Origin: Facklamia miroungae | Lineage (GTDB): Bacteria; Bacillota; Bacilli; Lactobacillales; Aerococcaceae | Assembly: GCF_012396555.1 (NCBI RefSeq) | Contig: NZ_JAAXPS010000001.1 | Span: 364,200-428,199 of the forward strand | Length of the DNA: 64,000 nucleotides | Reading direction: 5' to 3' | Shown here: positions 54,691 to 63,156 of the stretch, piece by piece | Layout of the letters: every line of letters starts with the position of its first letter | Position numbering within the stretch: position 1 is the first letter of the stretch | Position numbers and translations under genes: made by a program | The notes under the pieces: generated by a model | What the model was told of the DNA's origin: nothing | What the model saw: only the letters and a program-made list of their open reading frames with translations | The model's database searches: none

Positions 54691-57027
54691 TTATGGATGG
54701 AGTGTAAGTGTATGATCGACTTGAATAGCATTTAAATCAACCTTAGTATATTCACCTTTGATCCAGTTGTCTATTTGGTCATCATAATAATCACTCAAAA
54801 AGTGTCCACTCTGGCCTGGCGTAACAATATGCTCTCCAATATTGGTTGAAAAATCATAAATAAACCGCCAACTGGCTCCATGATTGACTAAGTCGTCACT
54901 ATTTTCTCTAGCTGCCATGACCGTGTATTTAGAACCTGACATTTTAACCTTTTCCGGCGAAAAGAGGCGGTCTAAAATCGGACTGGCCCCAGCTAGTGGA
55001 TGCTTAAGGTAAAGTTTATGCGACTGACCCCACTTCCAATTGGCTGGATTGCCTCCTTGCTTTTCTTTTAAATCTTCAATGGTTTCTTTATAGGAATTTT
55101 CAAGTACAGTTTGAATACCACCTAACCGCTCAACTAATTGACTTTCTTGCCCGCCAAAGACTTTACGTAAAATAATATGAGCATAGTGGTCCTTGTACTT
55201 CATGAATTCAAAGGCTTCTTTACTCATAATATTCTCAAATAGATAGGCTTGGGTTTTATACAGCCACTTATTAAACACAAGAGCTGCTAAACTATCTTTA
55301 CTGTCTTTTTTATCCCATGCTTTTAAATCGTTTAAAATACTTTTATCAATGACAGACGTATCCATATTCTCTAAGAACTTGTCCAAAAATTCTTCAGCCG
55401 CTAAGTTTTGAATGTCCATCTGTAAGTCTTTCATATCTTGAGTCGTAAACTGCTTGTCTTGTGATAAGACTTGATCAATTCGATCCATACGATAAGGCTC
55501 CGCATAGATATTCGAAGTATGATACGCTAAATTCTCATCGGTTTGAACATTAGCAGTTGCCAGATATCCTTTTTTTGGATTGAATTGTTTAGGTAATTTA
55601 TCAAAAGCTACATAACCATCCCACCCATAGCTACTATCATACCCAGGGACTAACAAGATACCATTACCTTTTTTGCGAATAGGAATATTACCGTTCGATT
55701 TCATTCCTATATTGCCTGCTTTATCAGCATAAACAAAGTTTTGAGCTGGTGTTGTGAAATTTAAGAGTCCTTCTTCAAATTCTTGCCAATTTTCAGCTTT
55801 ATTCAGCGCAAGAATAGCATCCAATTCAGTCGAAGGTTCGTGCGCCGTCCACTTCATTGACACACTGGTATTCGAATTCTTGATCTTGACCAAATCATCA
55901 ACGATAATACCATTCTTGCTGTATTCAATGTTAAAGGAAATCGAATCTTTTCCTTTCACTTTGATCTCATGTTCTACCACTTCAGAGTCATAATACTTAC
56001 CATCCAACTCAAATTGACTCAAGTCGTTTGGGTTACGCTTTTCAATAAAGAGATCTTGGACATCTGGACCATAGTTGGTGACCCCCCAAGCAATATTTTC
56101 GTTATTTCCTAAGATAATACCAGGTATACCGGTAAAAATCACACCTGAAACCTTTTGACTGGGAGACTTTAAGACCATTTGATACCAAATCGAAGGAGTC
56201 GAAAGCGTCAAATGAGGATCATCAGCTAAAATCGGTTGACCCGTTTCAGTCTTAGCTCCTGACAAAACCCAGTTATTACTGCCATTATAAACATTTGGCA
56301 GGTCAAGACTAGCCATTTTTTTACTAACTCCCACTTGGTACTTTTTATTTACTGTAATAATTTCTTCAATATCTTTATCTTTTGTAATCGCTTCTTCATT
56401 CAATTCGACAAATAGCTCTTCACCTAAGTCATTAAGTGCCCAATTATTAAAAGCTTGATAATCAAAATGCCCCCCTAAGTCATAGGCCATGTATTTTCCG
56501 ATGGTGAGTGAGTCAACGACTGACCATTCTTCGGGCTGATAACCTAGCATTTTAAATTCATAAGGTAGTTTATTATTTTCCTTAGCATAATGGATATATT
56601 CATTAACTCCTTTTGTAAAAGATTCAATCACTGCTAGCGTTTCGTCTGAATAGGCAGCTAGTGAACGTTCAGCTGCTCTTCTCAAATCAAAAAGTAAGAA
56701 CTTTTTATCATTTTCAATTGCTGCTTCGCCTACTACTTCAGAAAGACGACCGCTAGCTTGACGTCGTGCCATATCCATTTGAAAAAGACGATCTTGGGCT
56801 TGGATAAAGCCCTGAGCAAAATAGAGATCTTGGTCATTCTTTGCGATAAGGGTAGGAATCCCCACTGCATCTCTGGTGACTGTCACTGGTTGGCTAATTC
56901 CATTAATCTGCAAGTCACCATCTAACTTTGCCTTACTCGATTGCACTGTAAAGTAAAGAAAGGCAAAGACTACACCAGCAAGTAATACTAGACTGATAAA
57001 AATATTTTTTAGTAGTTTCTTTTTCAT
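54691..57027 (-). CDS. penicillin acylase family protein (Ntn-hydrolase)
   Basis: 778 residues, the full family length. An N-terminal anchor or signal (ISLVLLAGVVFAFLYF, 11-26) places it outside the membrane. The precursor has the usual A chain, then the autoprocessing site with nucleophile Ser250 in NGSNNWVLSG; downstream blocks LADDPHLTL and GVTNYGPDVQDLF are conserved. Members cleave amides such as acyl-homoserine lactones, penicillins or bile-salt-like conjugates; the substrate is not readable. It follows the DUF1836 gene by 17 bases, so they form an operon. AGGAGC precedes ATG. Confidence 0.92.
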   Translation of the reverse strand: MKKKLLKNIFISLVLLAGVVFAFLYFTVQSSKAKLDGDLQINGISQPVTVTRDAVGIPTLIAKNDQDLYFAQGFIQAQDRLFQMDMARRQASGRLSEVVGEAAIENDKKFLLFDLRRAAERSLAAYSDETLAVIESFTKGVNEYIHYAKENNKLPYEFKMLGYQPEEWSVVDSLTIGKYMAYDLGGHFDYQAFNNWALNDLGEELFVELNEEAITKDKDIEEIITVNKKYQVGVSKKMASLDLPNVYNGSNNWVLSGAKTETGQPILADDPHLTLSTPSIWYQMVLKSPSQKVSGVIFTGIPGIILGNNENIAWGVTNYGPDVQDLFIEKRNPNDLSQFELDGKYYDSEVVEHEIKVKGKDSISFNIEYSKNGIIVDDLVKIKNSNTSVSMKWTAHEPSTELDAILALNKAENWQEFEEGLLNFTTPAQNFVYADKAGNIGMKSNGNIPIRKKGNGILLVPGYDSSYGWDGYVAFDKLPKQFNPKKGYLATANVQTDENLAYHTSNIYAEPYRMDRIDQVLSQDKQFTTQDMKDLQMDIQNLAAEEFLDKFLENMDTSVIDKSILNDLKAWDKKDSKDSLAALVFNKWLYKTQAYLFENIMSKEAFEFMKYKDHYAHIILRKVFGGQESQLVERLGGIQTVLENSYKETIEDLKEKQGGNPANWKWGQSHKLYLKHPLAGASPILDRLFSPEKVKMSGSKYTVMAARENSDDLVNHGASWRFIYDFSTNIGEHIVTPGQSGHFLSDYYDDQIDNWIKGEYTKVDLNAIQVDHTLTLHP

Positions 57028-57044
57028 AAATGCTCCTATTCACT

Positions 57045-57575
57045 TTATTTTTTGATGATATTATTAAAACCTTTTCGTTGGATAATATATTCGGATAATA
57101 AGCGATAAGCAAAAGCAATGGTCATTGTTGAAAGACCAATCGTATCATCCATCACAATTAATTGATTAAAGATAATCTTATTTTTCGATTTTTTAACTGC
57201 TGAACCAAAGACAGATTGGATGGAGTGTTCCAATTGATCCGCAAATAAATTATATGCTTCAGAATAATCCATTAACTTATTTTGCAACCTTGCCCCTTCG
57301 ACAATATCTTTAATCGATATGACTTGTTTAAAAATGCATATGACAATAATAAAGGCAACTTGCTCTTTGGAATATTTGCGTCCTTGAGGAGCTTCTATCA
57401 TTTTCCATTTAACATAGTTTCTAATCATATCTTGAGTTAATTTTTCTTTCTGAGTGATTATTAAATGAAAATGCTGATTAAAATACTCCACAATTTGTGA
57501 ACTGAAGACATTATCAGGTAATTCTTCCCAACGTGGACACGAAAATTGGTAAATATCCTCTAATGTTTTATTCAT
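57045..57575 (-). CDS. DUF1836 domain-containing protein (putative MerR-like regulator)
   Basis: 176 residues. The domain shows FSCPRWEELPDN at the start, YVKWKMIEAPQGRKYSKEQVAFIIVICIFKQVISI in the middle and LNK-type helices later, as in DUF1836 proteins, which have a helix-turn-helix-like N-terminus. AGGAGG precedes the ATG. It is the first gene of a pair with penicillin acylase and might regulate it. No experimental function is known for the family. Confidence 0.85.
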   Translation of the reverse strand: MNKTLEDIYQFSCPRWEELPDNVFSSQIVEYFNQHFHLIITQKEKLTQDMIRNYVKWKMIEAPQGRKYSKEQVAFIIVICIFKQVISIKDIVEGARLQNKLMDYSEAYNLFADQLEHSIQSVFGSAVKKSKNKIIFNQLIVMDDTIGLSTMTIAFAYRLLSEYIIQRKGFNNIIKK

Positions 57576-57663
57576 CCTTACCTCCTATATCTAGTTATAA
57601 TAACTCAATATAGTATAGGTTAAAATTTGCTTTCTGACAAGCAGAAGTAAATAAAAACTTTCA

Positions 57664-57686
57664 AAAAAAAGGGAGCATTCGCTCCC
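57664..57686 (-). terminator. terminator of the membrane-protein/XRE operon
   Basis: Minus-strand stem GGGAGC / GCTCCC with a four-base loop and a seven-T run, 15 bases after the XRE stop codon. Confidence 0.85.
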
Positions 57687-57700
57687 CTAGCATGTAGTAA

Positions 57701-57898
57701 TTATTTATCTTCAAAATTGAATAAGTCATCCACTTTAACGCCTAATACCTGTGCTAATTTAAAAGCTAAATTCAAACTTGGGTCATAGCGATTATTTTCA
57801 ATCGAATTGATAGTTTGTCTGCTAACGGCACATTTTTGAGCGAGTTCTTCTTGTAAAAAGCCTAATTGTTTGCGATATTTTTTGATATTGTTATCCAT
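57701..57898 (-). CDS. XRE-family helix-turn-helix regulator
   Basis: 65 residues, a bare Cro/CI-type domain: LGFLQEELAQKCAVSRQTINSIENNRYDPSLNLAFKLAQVLGVKVDDLF. This short YgzD-like type is commonly paired with a membrane protein. It starts 4 bases after the stop of the membrane-protein gene. The palindrome in the operon promoter is a likely autoregulatory site. Confidence 0.9.
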   Translation of the reverse strand: MDNNIKKYRKQLGFLQEELAQKCAVSRQTINSIENNRYDPSLNLAFKLAQVLGVKVDDLFNFEDK

Positions 57899-57902
57899 AA
57901 AC

Positions 57903-58232
57903 TTACTGATACTTCCTAGAATTTATTAGATAAGCGGTATTAAAGACGATTGATACTAAACCAAGATAAATGGCGGGATTACTTTCTAGTCCAAAACTGG
58001 ACTCTTGCTCAAAGAAAATCTTCCAAATGATGTGAATGACAAACAGTATAACAGCAGTTATAAATGCACTAATAGCAGACTTATTTAGTATAAGTCTCTT
58101 TCTCTCATCACCTCTTTTGATTAATAGTATAATCATTACCACTGTACCTATCATTGATACAATAAGAAATAACCACAATAGACCTAATAATAGATTTTGA
58201 CTTAACCCAGAAACACCATCTACAGAATTCAT
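57903..58232 (-). CDS. small membrane protein paired with an XRE regulator
   Basis: 109 residues with three hydrophobic segments (LLLGLLWLFLIVSMIGTVVM, SAISAFITAVILFVIHIIW, NPAIYLGLVSIVFNTAYLI) and a basic loop KRGDERKRLILNKS between the first two. AAGGAGGAGG precedes ATG. Domain architecture resembles membrane partners of YgzD-like XRE regulators, but no named family was recognised. Confidence 0.8.
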   Translation of the reverse strand: MNSVDGVSGLSQNLLLGLLWLFLIVSMIGTVVMIILLIKRGDERKRLILNKSAISAFITAVILFVIHIIWKIFFEQESSFGLESNPAIYLGLVSIVFNTAYLINSRKYQ

Positions 58233-58260
58233 GGAAACCTCCTCCTTAAATGTAATGTTC

Positions 58261-58311
58261 TTTTGACATTATTATAATTTATACTTTCCCTTATGTCAAA
58301 CTTATTTGACA
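58261..58311 (-). promoter_or_regulatory. consensus promoter overlapped by a TTTGACA palindrome
   Basis: Minus strand TTGACA (58294-58299), 17-base spacer and TATAAT (58271-58276), a perfect sigma-A promoter. TGTCAAACTTATTTGACA (58294-58311) is a palindrome with 7-base arms over the -35, and a third half-site TTTGACA lies at 58262-58268 near the start of transcription. The co-transcribed XRE protein is the likely ligand. Confidence 0.8.
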
Positions 58312-58334
58312 TTTCATTTAGCTTTTAATTTCAT

Positions 58335-58360
58335 AAAAAAAAAACGACTATGTGTCGTTT
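58335..58360 (-). terminator. intrinsic terminator
   Basis: Minus-strand stem AAACGAC / GTCGTTT with a five-base loop and a T-run of nine or more; probably the end of the transcript carrying the 58423 frame or the genes above it. Confidence 0.7.
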
Positions 58361-58422
58361 GGACTCGATAAAAATTATCGATAAAGTTATTATTTCTTCA
58401 TAACAGCTTATTACTTATATTT

Positions 58423-58524
58423 TTACATATAGGTCAGCAACTCGGTAATCAAGGACATGGCGTGTGTTAATTGATTAGCGCCCGACTTTTCGGCTTGACT
58501 ATAATCGAAGTTCTTTTCGAACAT
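58423..58524 (-). CDS. possible small protein, 33 residues
   Basis: A short frame with MFEKNFDYSQAEKSGANQLT at the start and a following helix-like segment (HAMSLITELLTYM). The SD is weak and there is no recognised family. It may be the remnant of a longer gene. Confidence 0.3.
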   Translation of the reverse strand: MFEKNFDYSQAEKSGANQLTHAMSLITELLTYM

Positions 58525-58761
58525 AATCGTTTAATTTTACCTACTTTGATCATCCAAATGCTTTATCCACGTTATTAACGTTTATCCTACACTCTCTCAT
58601 GTCAAGTTATTAAAAAAGTAAATAGATCGATAGAAAATTATGAACAAAGAGAAAACCATTCAATAACCCTCTTTCAAAGACTTAATATAATTTTTAAACA
58701 CTTTAAAGGTGAATGTTTCTTAAAAACTTTACTTCATGAGTAAAAGGATATATCTTTAGCT

Positions 58762-59248
58762 TTAAACTTCGATAGAATCTAAATAATTCTGAGCTTCTTC
58801 CCTTTTTTAAAAATCACAATTTCTTTATCTGCGTATTTTTCTATTAATTTTAGAATTTCAAGCTTACTTTGCGAATTAAAATTTTTAACAAACTCATTAA
58901 ATTCCTCGTCAATATGATTCTCCGGCTCAATCCAAGGTAAATCAAGTCTTTTTTACCTTTTCTGTTCCTTATTCCTTCCAAACAAATAGTTGTAGGATAA
59001 TCCAAAAAAATGATTGTATCTGCTTCAATAATCCTTTTTTCCATTGAACTCCCATAATTTCCATCTATGATCCATGAATCCATATTCAGTATTTCTTCTA
59101 GACGATCTAATAAAATTGACTTTTTAACGTTTATACCATCTTCATTCCAATTCAAAAGGTCTAAATGATATAAAGGTATTTTTGTGAGTTTGCTCAACTT
59201 TATCGAAAATGTACTCTTTCCACTGCCTGGGCAACCAATTACTATCAT
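58762..59248 (-). pseudogene. P-loop kinase / topology modulation-like protein with two frameshifts
   Basis: Starts MIVIGCPGSGKST (Walker A) followed by PLYHLDLLNW and DSWIIDGNYGSSMEKRI, the layout of small AAA/adenylate-kinase-like proteins called DNA topology modulation or FlaR-like. The frame is lost at a six-base A/T run near 58949-58954; the correct continuation DLPWIEPENHIDEEFNEFV..KLEILKLIEK is in the next frame, and a second single-base loss at another six-base run near 58803-58808 restores a family-like end (KKREEAQNYLDSIEV). Both events look like one-base deletions in homopolymers. No good SD is seen before the ATG. Confidence 0.8.
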
Positions 59249-59327
59249 TTTTTTATTATTCTATTCGTAATTCTCCTAGTTATTCTTTATTGATATAGTC
59301 CTTAAAACTTAAAATGCTATCTTTGTT

Positions 59328-59506
59328 TCAACTTCTCTTTTTCAACCACATTGCAACTGATCTTGGAATCGTTACGATAAGGATAACAGGCCAATATATT
59401 TCTTGGTTCTCTGTCAAAAGATTGAATAGTACATTTCCTAAAAGAAATCAGATAAAATCACGCAGAAATAAAAGATATATGGGTGCTTTGATTTCGATTG
59501 ATTCAT
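59328..59506 (-). pseudogene. small membrane protein with one frameshift
   Basis: From ATG 59506 it reads MNQSKSKHPYIFYFCVILSD, then stops at a TAG in a short T-run. If one T were added, it would continue FLGNVLFNLLTENQEIYWPV and IPRSVAMWLKKRS. The 179-base extent is one base short of a multiple of three. About 59 residues with two hydrophobic segments; family not recognised. Confidence 0.6.
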
Positions 59507-59551
59507 CCTAACCCTCTATTGAGTTAATGAATAAAGTAAGTAGGTTTAAAG

Positions 59552-59930
59552 TTATCTTCGGTTACCCTCAAAATCAAAATGCTTTTTTAAGGCTCTTTCT
59601 GTTGGTACGATTGAACCAATTAATACTACCAACTGAAGCATACAAATAAGAAGACCTACATTCGAAATGGTTTCATCGTCTCTCCCTCAAACAAAAGCCA
59701 TGACCATTATAATTAATAGCAGTAAAATGAGACCAAACTTTATCCAAACGTTCCCACTGTGCTGATGGGCAAATTGCCAAGTCTCTTTATTTTTCATCGA
59801 CATCTTCGTACGGTACCCATATAGACTGTTGATCTTATTGGGGAGCTTTCTTTTTGAAAACATAACCAAAAAGCACCATTACTACGGGAATCAGCAATGA
59901 TGAAAAAAACATAAAGAACCAGTAACTCAT
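59552..59930 (-). pseudogene. SdpI/YfhL-family membrane protein with a frameshift and an in-frame TGA
   Basis: The start MSYWFFMFFSSLLIPVVMVL is in frame from ATG 59930 (GGAGGGG upstream). At a C4 run the frame shifts, and the SdpI signature KINSLYGYRTKMSMKNKETW continues one frame over. A TGA at 59687-59689 then interrupts before the family C-terminus TERALKKHFDFEGNR. SdpI gives immunity to the SDP toxin in Bacillus; relatives are widespread. As read, the gene is inactive. Confidence 0.8.
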
Positions 59931-60032
59931 TCAATCCCCTCCACTACTGAAATTTATAATAAAAGGATATCATTTTGATCAGCAAGAAATATCTTAATAA
60001 AAATTAAAACTGTCTAGAAACTTTTTTTCGAC

Positions 60033-60458
60033 CTATTTTAATTTTACTGGACGAATAAAATGAGCATAGGTTAAAGCGGTCATTATCCATATAATTAGTT
60101 GGAATAAAAAGTATCTTTCGCCAGCAAGTAAGAATATAACTATTTGGATCAAAGAAATTCCGACACCTATCGGAGCCCACTTTTTCTTATTCATTCTTAC
60201 TTTTTCCCAATCATACTGATCCTCTATATTCCACCATTTTCTTTGTTGATAATCAAGGCTAACACTCAGCATTGTTTCTACACTTTTAATTGCCGCATGC
60301 GATTGACTTGCATAAATAAGAGTGGATAACAATAATACAACCATTGACACATTATAACGATTCACTTCAAGAAGATCATAAAAATCTGCGACAAGTGATA
60401 GAATAAAAATGATTGCAAGAACAGTGAAAAATTTTGTTCTGTAGGATAGCTTTTTCAT
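60033..60458 (-). CDS. hypothetical four-helix membrane protein
   Basis: 141 residues with four hydrophobic segments (FFTVLAIIFILSLVADF, VSMVVLLLSTLIYAS, PIGVGISLIQIVIFLLAG, YFLFQLIIWIMTALTYAHF) and a charged middle loop (QQRKWWNIEDQYDWEKVRMNKKKW). GGAGG precedes ATG. It lies 102 bases upstream of the broken SdpI-like gene in the same direction. No family recognised. Confidence 0.7.
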   Translation of the reverse strand: MKKLSYRTKFFTVLAIIFILSLVADFYDLLEVNRYNVSMVVLLLSTLIYASQSHAAIKSVETMLSVSLDYQQRKWWNIEDQYDWEKVRMNKKKWAPIGVGISLIQIVIFLLAGERYFLFQLIIWIMTALTYAHFIRPVKLK

Positions 60459-60690
60459 ATCTTTACCTCCAAATTATTTTCTCATTATCTTTCTAAATGA
60501 TTCCAATCTAATCTATAGTTCAGATATTCGTGTTATGCAATCAGAAACCACTTACCTATGATTAAGACGATTTTAAATTCAGGAAAGAAATTTGCAAACA
60601 TTCAGCAGTTAATTAATTGTATATTTACATTAACAATTTATATAGTTTATCACTTGTAGGGTCATTATTGAACTTACTCATTGATATTAA

Positions 60691-60724
60691 AAAAGAAGTC
60701 GCTTTTTATCTTCGACTTCTTTTA
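60691..60724. terminator. bidirectional terminator
   Basis: 11-bp perfect stem AAAAGAAGTCG / CGACTTCTTTT with an 11-base loop; serves the 60754 gene on the minus strand. Confidence 0.8.
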
Positions 60725-60753
60725 GAATTTATTTTTTCAAAGGTGTTCACCCA

Positions 60754-60999
60754 TTAAGGTCTAAAATAAGCCTCGAAGGTCTGGACGTTAATCATTTTTT
60801 CATTTTCAGTAATCAGAGTTGTATGTTCATTTTTTATAATTTCAATTGCTTCTTCTACCGAAATTTCCTGGTTATGAATCGGCGTCCCCATTCCTTCCCA
60901 GTGGGTGAAACGAATTGGTTTAGTGGCTTGCTTAATTTGATTGATCACTTCTTCTTCTGAAACATTGGTCCCTAAATCTGTCGATGTATAATGAATCAT
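60754..60999 (-). CDS. hypothetical 81-residue soluble protein
   Basis: A strong SD (AAGGGAGGGG) precedes ATG 60999. The sequence is mostly acidic and soluble (TDLGTNVSEEEVINQIKQAT, THWEGMGTPIHN, VEEAIEIIKNEHTTLI) with no membrane segment or known motif. It has its own terminator. Real gene by its signals; function unknown. Confidence 0.65.
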   Translation of the reverse strand: MIHYTSTDLGTNVSEEEVINQIKQATKPIRFTHWEGMGTPIHNQEISVEEAIEIIKNEHTTLITENEKMINVQTFEAYFRP

Positions 61000-61280
61000 T
61001 TAAACCCCTCCCTTTTAGTATATTATATCATGATCGCAAGATAAAGGCATAGTAATTCAACAAAATTTTTCCTTAATTTTTATCAATATGATTAATAGAA
61101 TTTTTGGTTGACTTTTTTTCATAATTAATTTCTTTTATGTCTAAATTTTTTTGAAATCAGTTACTTTAAAAAATAAATTTTTACTCTATAGGTTCAATAC
61201 CAAATATATTGAATTAATTCTTTAAAAAGAGTACGCTTACATTGCAGGTGAAATTCATTATCTTTTGGGAGGCATTAGAT

Positions 61281-61454
61281 TTGAATAACATTAAATACAT
61301 AGGAAAAGACACTACAAAATCAGAAAATGGAAAAATCCATTTAAAAGAAGGTAGAAGAACAGGGTGTGGGGCTATAATAGAAGATAATCCAGAAGACTGG
61401 GTTGAAACAAACGAAGCGATTACTTGCAAAAAGAGAGGCTGCAATAAAGCTTAA
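61281..61454 (+). CDS. small Cys-containing (zinc-ribbon-like) protein
   Basis: 57 residues from TTG 61281, chosen because GGGAGG lies 8 bases upstream; an earlier in-frame TTG at 61242 has no SD. The C-terminal half, IHLKEGRRTGCGAIIEDNPEDW then ITCKKRGC, has one His and three Cys in a zinc-ribbon-like spacing. It is followed by a strong terminator. No named family is claimed. Confidence 0.6.
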   Translation: MNNIKYIGKDTTKSENGKIHLKEGRRTGCGAIIEDNPEDWVETNEAITCKKRGCNKA

Positions 61455-61495
61455 TTTCATTTCAAATTTTTTTTAATTAAAACCAACTTACCTGC

Positions 61496-61530
61496 AAAAG
61501 CGATGTGGCTATTCCACATCGCTTTTTTTG
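61496..61530 (+). terminator. terminator of the small Cys-containing protein gene
   Basis: Stem AAAAGCGATGTGG / CCACATCGCTTTT, five-base loop, then a T-run. Confidence 0.9.
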
Positions 61531-61637
61531 TAATTTATCTATAAAAAGTGGTTATTAGTTAAAATTATATCTTCCTTCTCTATCCTATATTAAAATGGTA
61601 TACTTCATTATTATGTATAGAGCTTTGGAGGTAGTAG

Positions 61638-62543
61638 GTGGTGAATAAATATTATTTTTTTATTAATAAGCGTTCAAGGAATATCGAGAGTGTATTGAAA
61701 AAATTAGAATTACTATTACCGGAACATATTGTAAGCTATCAACTAATCATATCAAATAATATTCAGCAACTAAGTATTTCACTCTCTAAATTGAAAGTAA
61801 CAATTCATCCAACTGATTATTTTATTATTGTGGGTGGGGATGGTAGTCTCAATCAATTTATCCATATTTATACCAAAAACAATTTCACTAATCCAATAGG
61901 CTATATTCCTGCCGGTTCTGGTAATGACTTTGCTCGTACTCATAAAATTCCCACTAATACTGCAAAAGCCCTACAACACCTATTGACTCTTCAAGAAGGA
62001 CAAGAACTAGCGATTATAGTAGCAACAGATAATCAGAACAAATATATAGCAGTTAATAGCATGGGCTTTGGCCTTGATGGATTAATTACTCGTAATATTG
62101 AAAAGAAAAAACAAAAAGAAAGATTAGGTGCTTTTTCTTATCTACTAGGTATACTTTCTGGGTTTATCAAACAGAGAAAATTTTCGCTTCGATTGAAGAT
62201 CGATAATCAATCTTATCCATTTTATAACGCTAAATTAGCAGTAGTAGCCAATAACCCCTACTTTGGTGGAGGAATAAAAATTGTCCCTCATGCTACAAAT
62301 CACGATGATCTATTAGAGGTTTTGATAGCAGATAACGTTTCTTTAGGAAACTTATTTTCTATTCTTGTTAAGTTGCTAACCAACAAGTCACACCTAGCTC
62401 ATCCTAAGCTTCACACTTACCAAGCAAGTGAAATAATCCTAGAAATTAACTCGAACCAATGGGCACAAAAAGATGGTGAAGTTTTTCAGCAAGATAACTA
62501 TTATATACATTTTCAGACTAAAAGAGTCCCTTTCTGGATTTAA
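61638..62543 (+). CDS. diacylglycerol kinase family lipid kinase (YegS/DgkB-like)
   Basis: 301 residues. The catalytic-domain signature GGDGSLNQFIH and the downstream IPAGSGNDFAR are intact, with NPYFGGGIKIVPHATNHDDLLEV in the C-terminal beta domain and the final AQKDGE block. Such enzymes phosphorylate diacylglycerol or related lipids. Two adjacent GTG codons (61638 and 61641) share the SD GGAGG; either may be used. Confidence 0.9.
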   Translation: MVNKYYFFINKRSRNIESVLKKLELLLPEHIVSYQLIISNNIQQLSISLSKLKVTIHPTDYFIIVGGDGSLNQFIHIYTKNNFTNPIGYIPAGSGNDFARTHKIPTNTAKALQHLLTLQEGQELAIIVATDNQNKYIAVNSMGFGLDGLITRNIEKKKQKERLGAFSYLLGILSGFIKQRKFSLRLKIDNQSYPFYNAKLAVVANNPYFGGGIKIVPHATNHDDLLEVLIADNVSLGNLFSILVKLLTNKSHLAHPKLHTYQASEIILEINSNQWAQKDGEVFQQDNYYIHFQTKRVPFWI

Positions 62544-62546
62544 CAT

Positions 62547-62586
62547 AAAAGCGACAGCAAATAGATAGATTGCTGTCGCTTTTTGT
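62547..62586. terminator. bidirectional terminator
   Basis: 14-bp stem AAAAGCGACAGCAA / TTGCTGTCGCTTTT with a nine-base loop, between the lipid kinase and the convergent small membrane gene. Confidence 0.9.
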
Positions 62587-62781
62587 TTAAAAAGAATTGC
62601 CTAATTTACCGAAAAAATAGATAAAAATAGGTAAAAAGACTATTATATTTATCACAATTAAAAAAATACTTATTCTTTTAAATATTATTCGTTTATATAG
62701 GTCGTGTTCTTTCTGCCAAAAATAAACGGAGAGACACATTAGTATAAAGAGGCTAGCTAAAAATAATAGATTGGTAGACAC
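62587..62781 (-). CDS. small two-helix membrane protein
   Basis: 64 residues from GTG 62781 with AAAAGGAGG upstream. Two hydrophobic segments (LLFLASLFILMCLSVYFW and ISIFLIVINIIVFLPIFIYFF) flank a basic loop. No family recognised. Confidence 0.6.
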   Translation of the reverse strand: MSTNLLFLASLFILMCLSVYFWQKEHDLYKRIIFKRISIFLIVINIIVFLPIFIYFFGKLGNSF

Positions 62782-63156
62782 TTATCATACCTCCTTTTGC
62801 AAATTGAATTGATCTTAGTAATTACTATATTTATGCCATTTTATTTAATTATAGCATAGCTCCCCTACTGCTTCTATCTAATCTACCCCGCTCGATTAAT
62901 AATATGTTTGGAATATCACCTTTTATTTCTATGCAGATATCTTTATAAACAATGATTTAAATTAAAAACAAGTTTCCTCTTGCTTTTTTAAAAGTAATGG
63001 TTTATACTTAAAAATAGAGATATACGAAAACGAGTTAAGTTACTTAAAGTAAGCGGTTGGTGATGATTCATCGTAATATATTACTGCTAAAACTTCAAAT
63101 TTACGTATATTCTATAATCATTTACATGATTAAAAAAATTATTAGGAGTGGGAAAA
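62782..63156. promoter_or_regulatory. upstream region of the nitroreductase gene with a candidate promoter
   Basis: TTGCTT at 62980-62985 and TATACT at 63003-63008 are spaced by 17 bases, leaving a roughly 145-base untranslated leader. No gene is seen in the interval. Confidence 0.4.

Larger units (their letters stand above)
58312..58761. other. interval between the XRE operon and the broken nucleotide-kinase gene
   Basis: It holds a terminator at 58335 and a possible 33-residue frame at 58423; otherwise no confident gene. Confidence 0.5.

Noticed and set aside
59314..59511. 65-codon plus-strand frame
   Set aside because: It is antisense to a better supported membrane-protein remnant and has no convincing SD.
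48230..59689. TGA as a Trp codon (two TGA codons in otherwise family-like frames)
   Set aside because: TGG is used for Trp throughout, and TGA is the natural stop of genes such as the LytTR regulator and its kinase, so the standard bacterial code applies.
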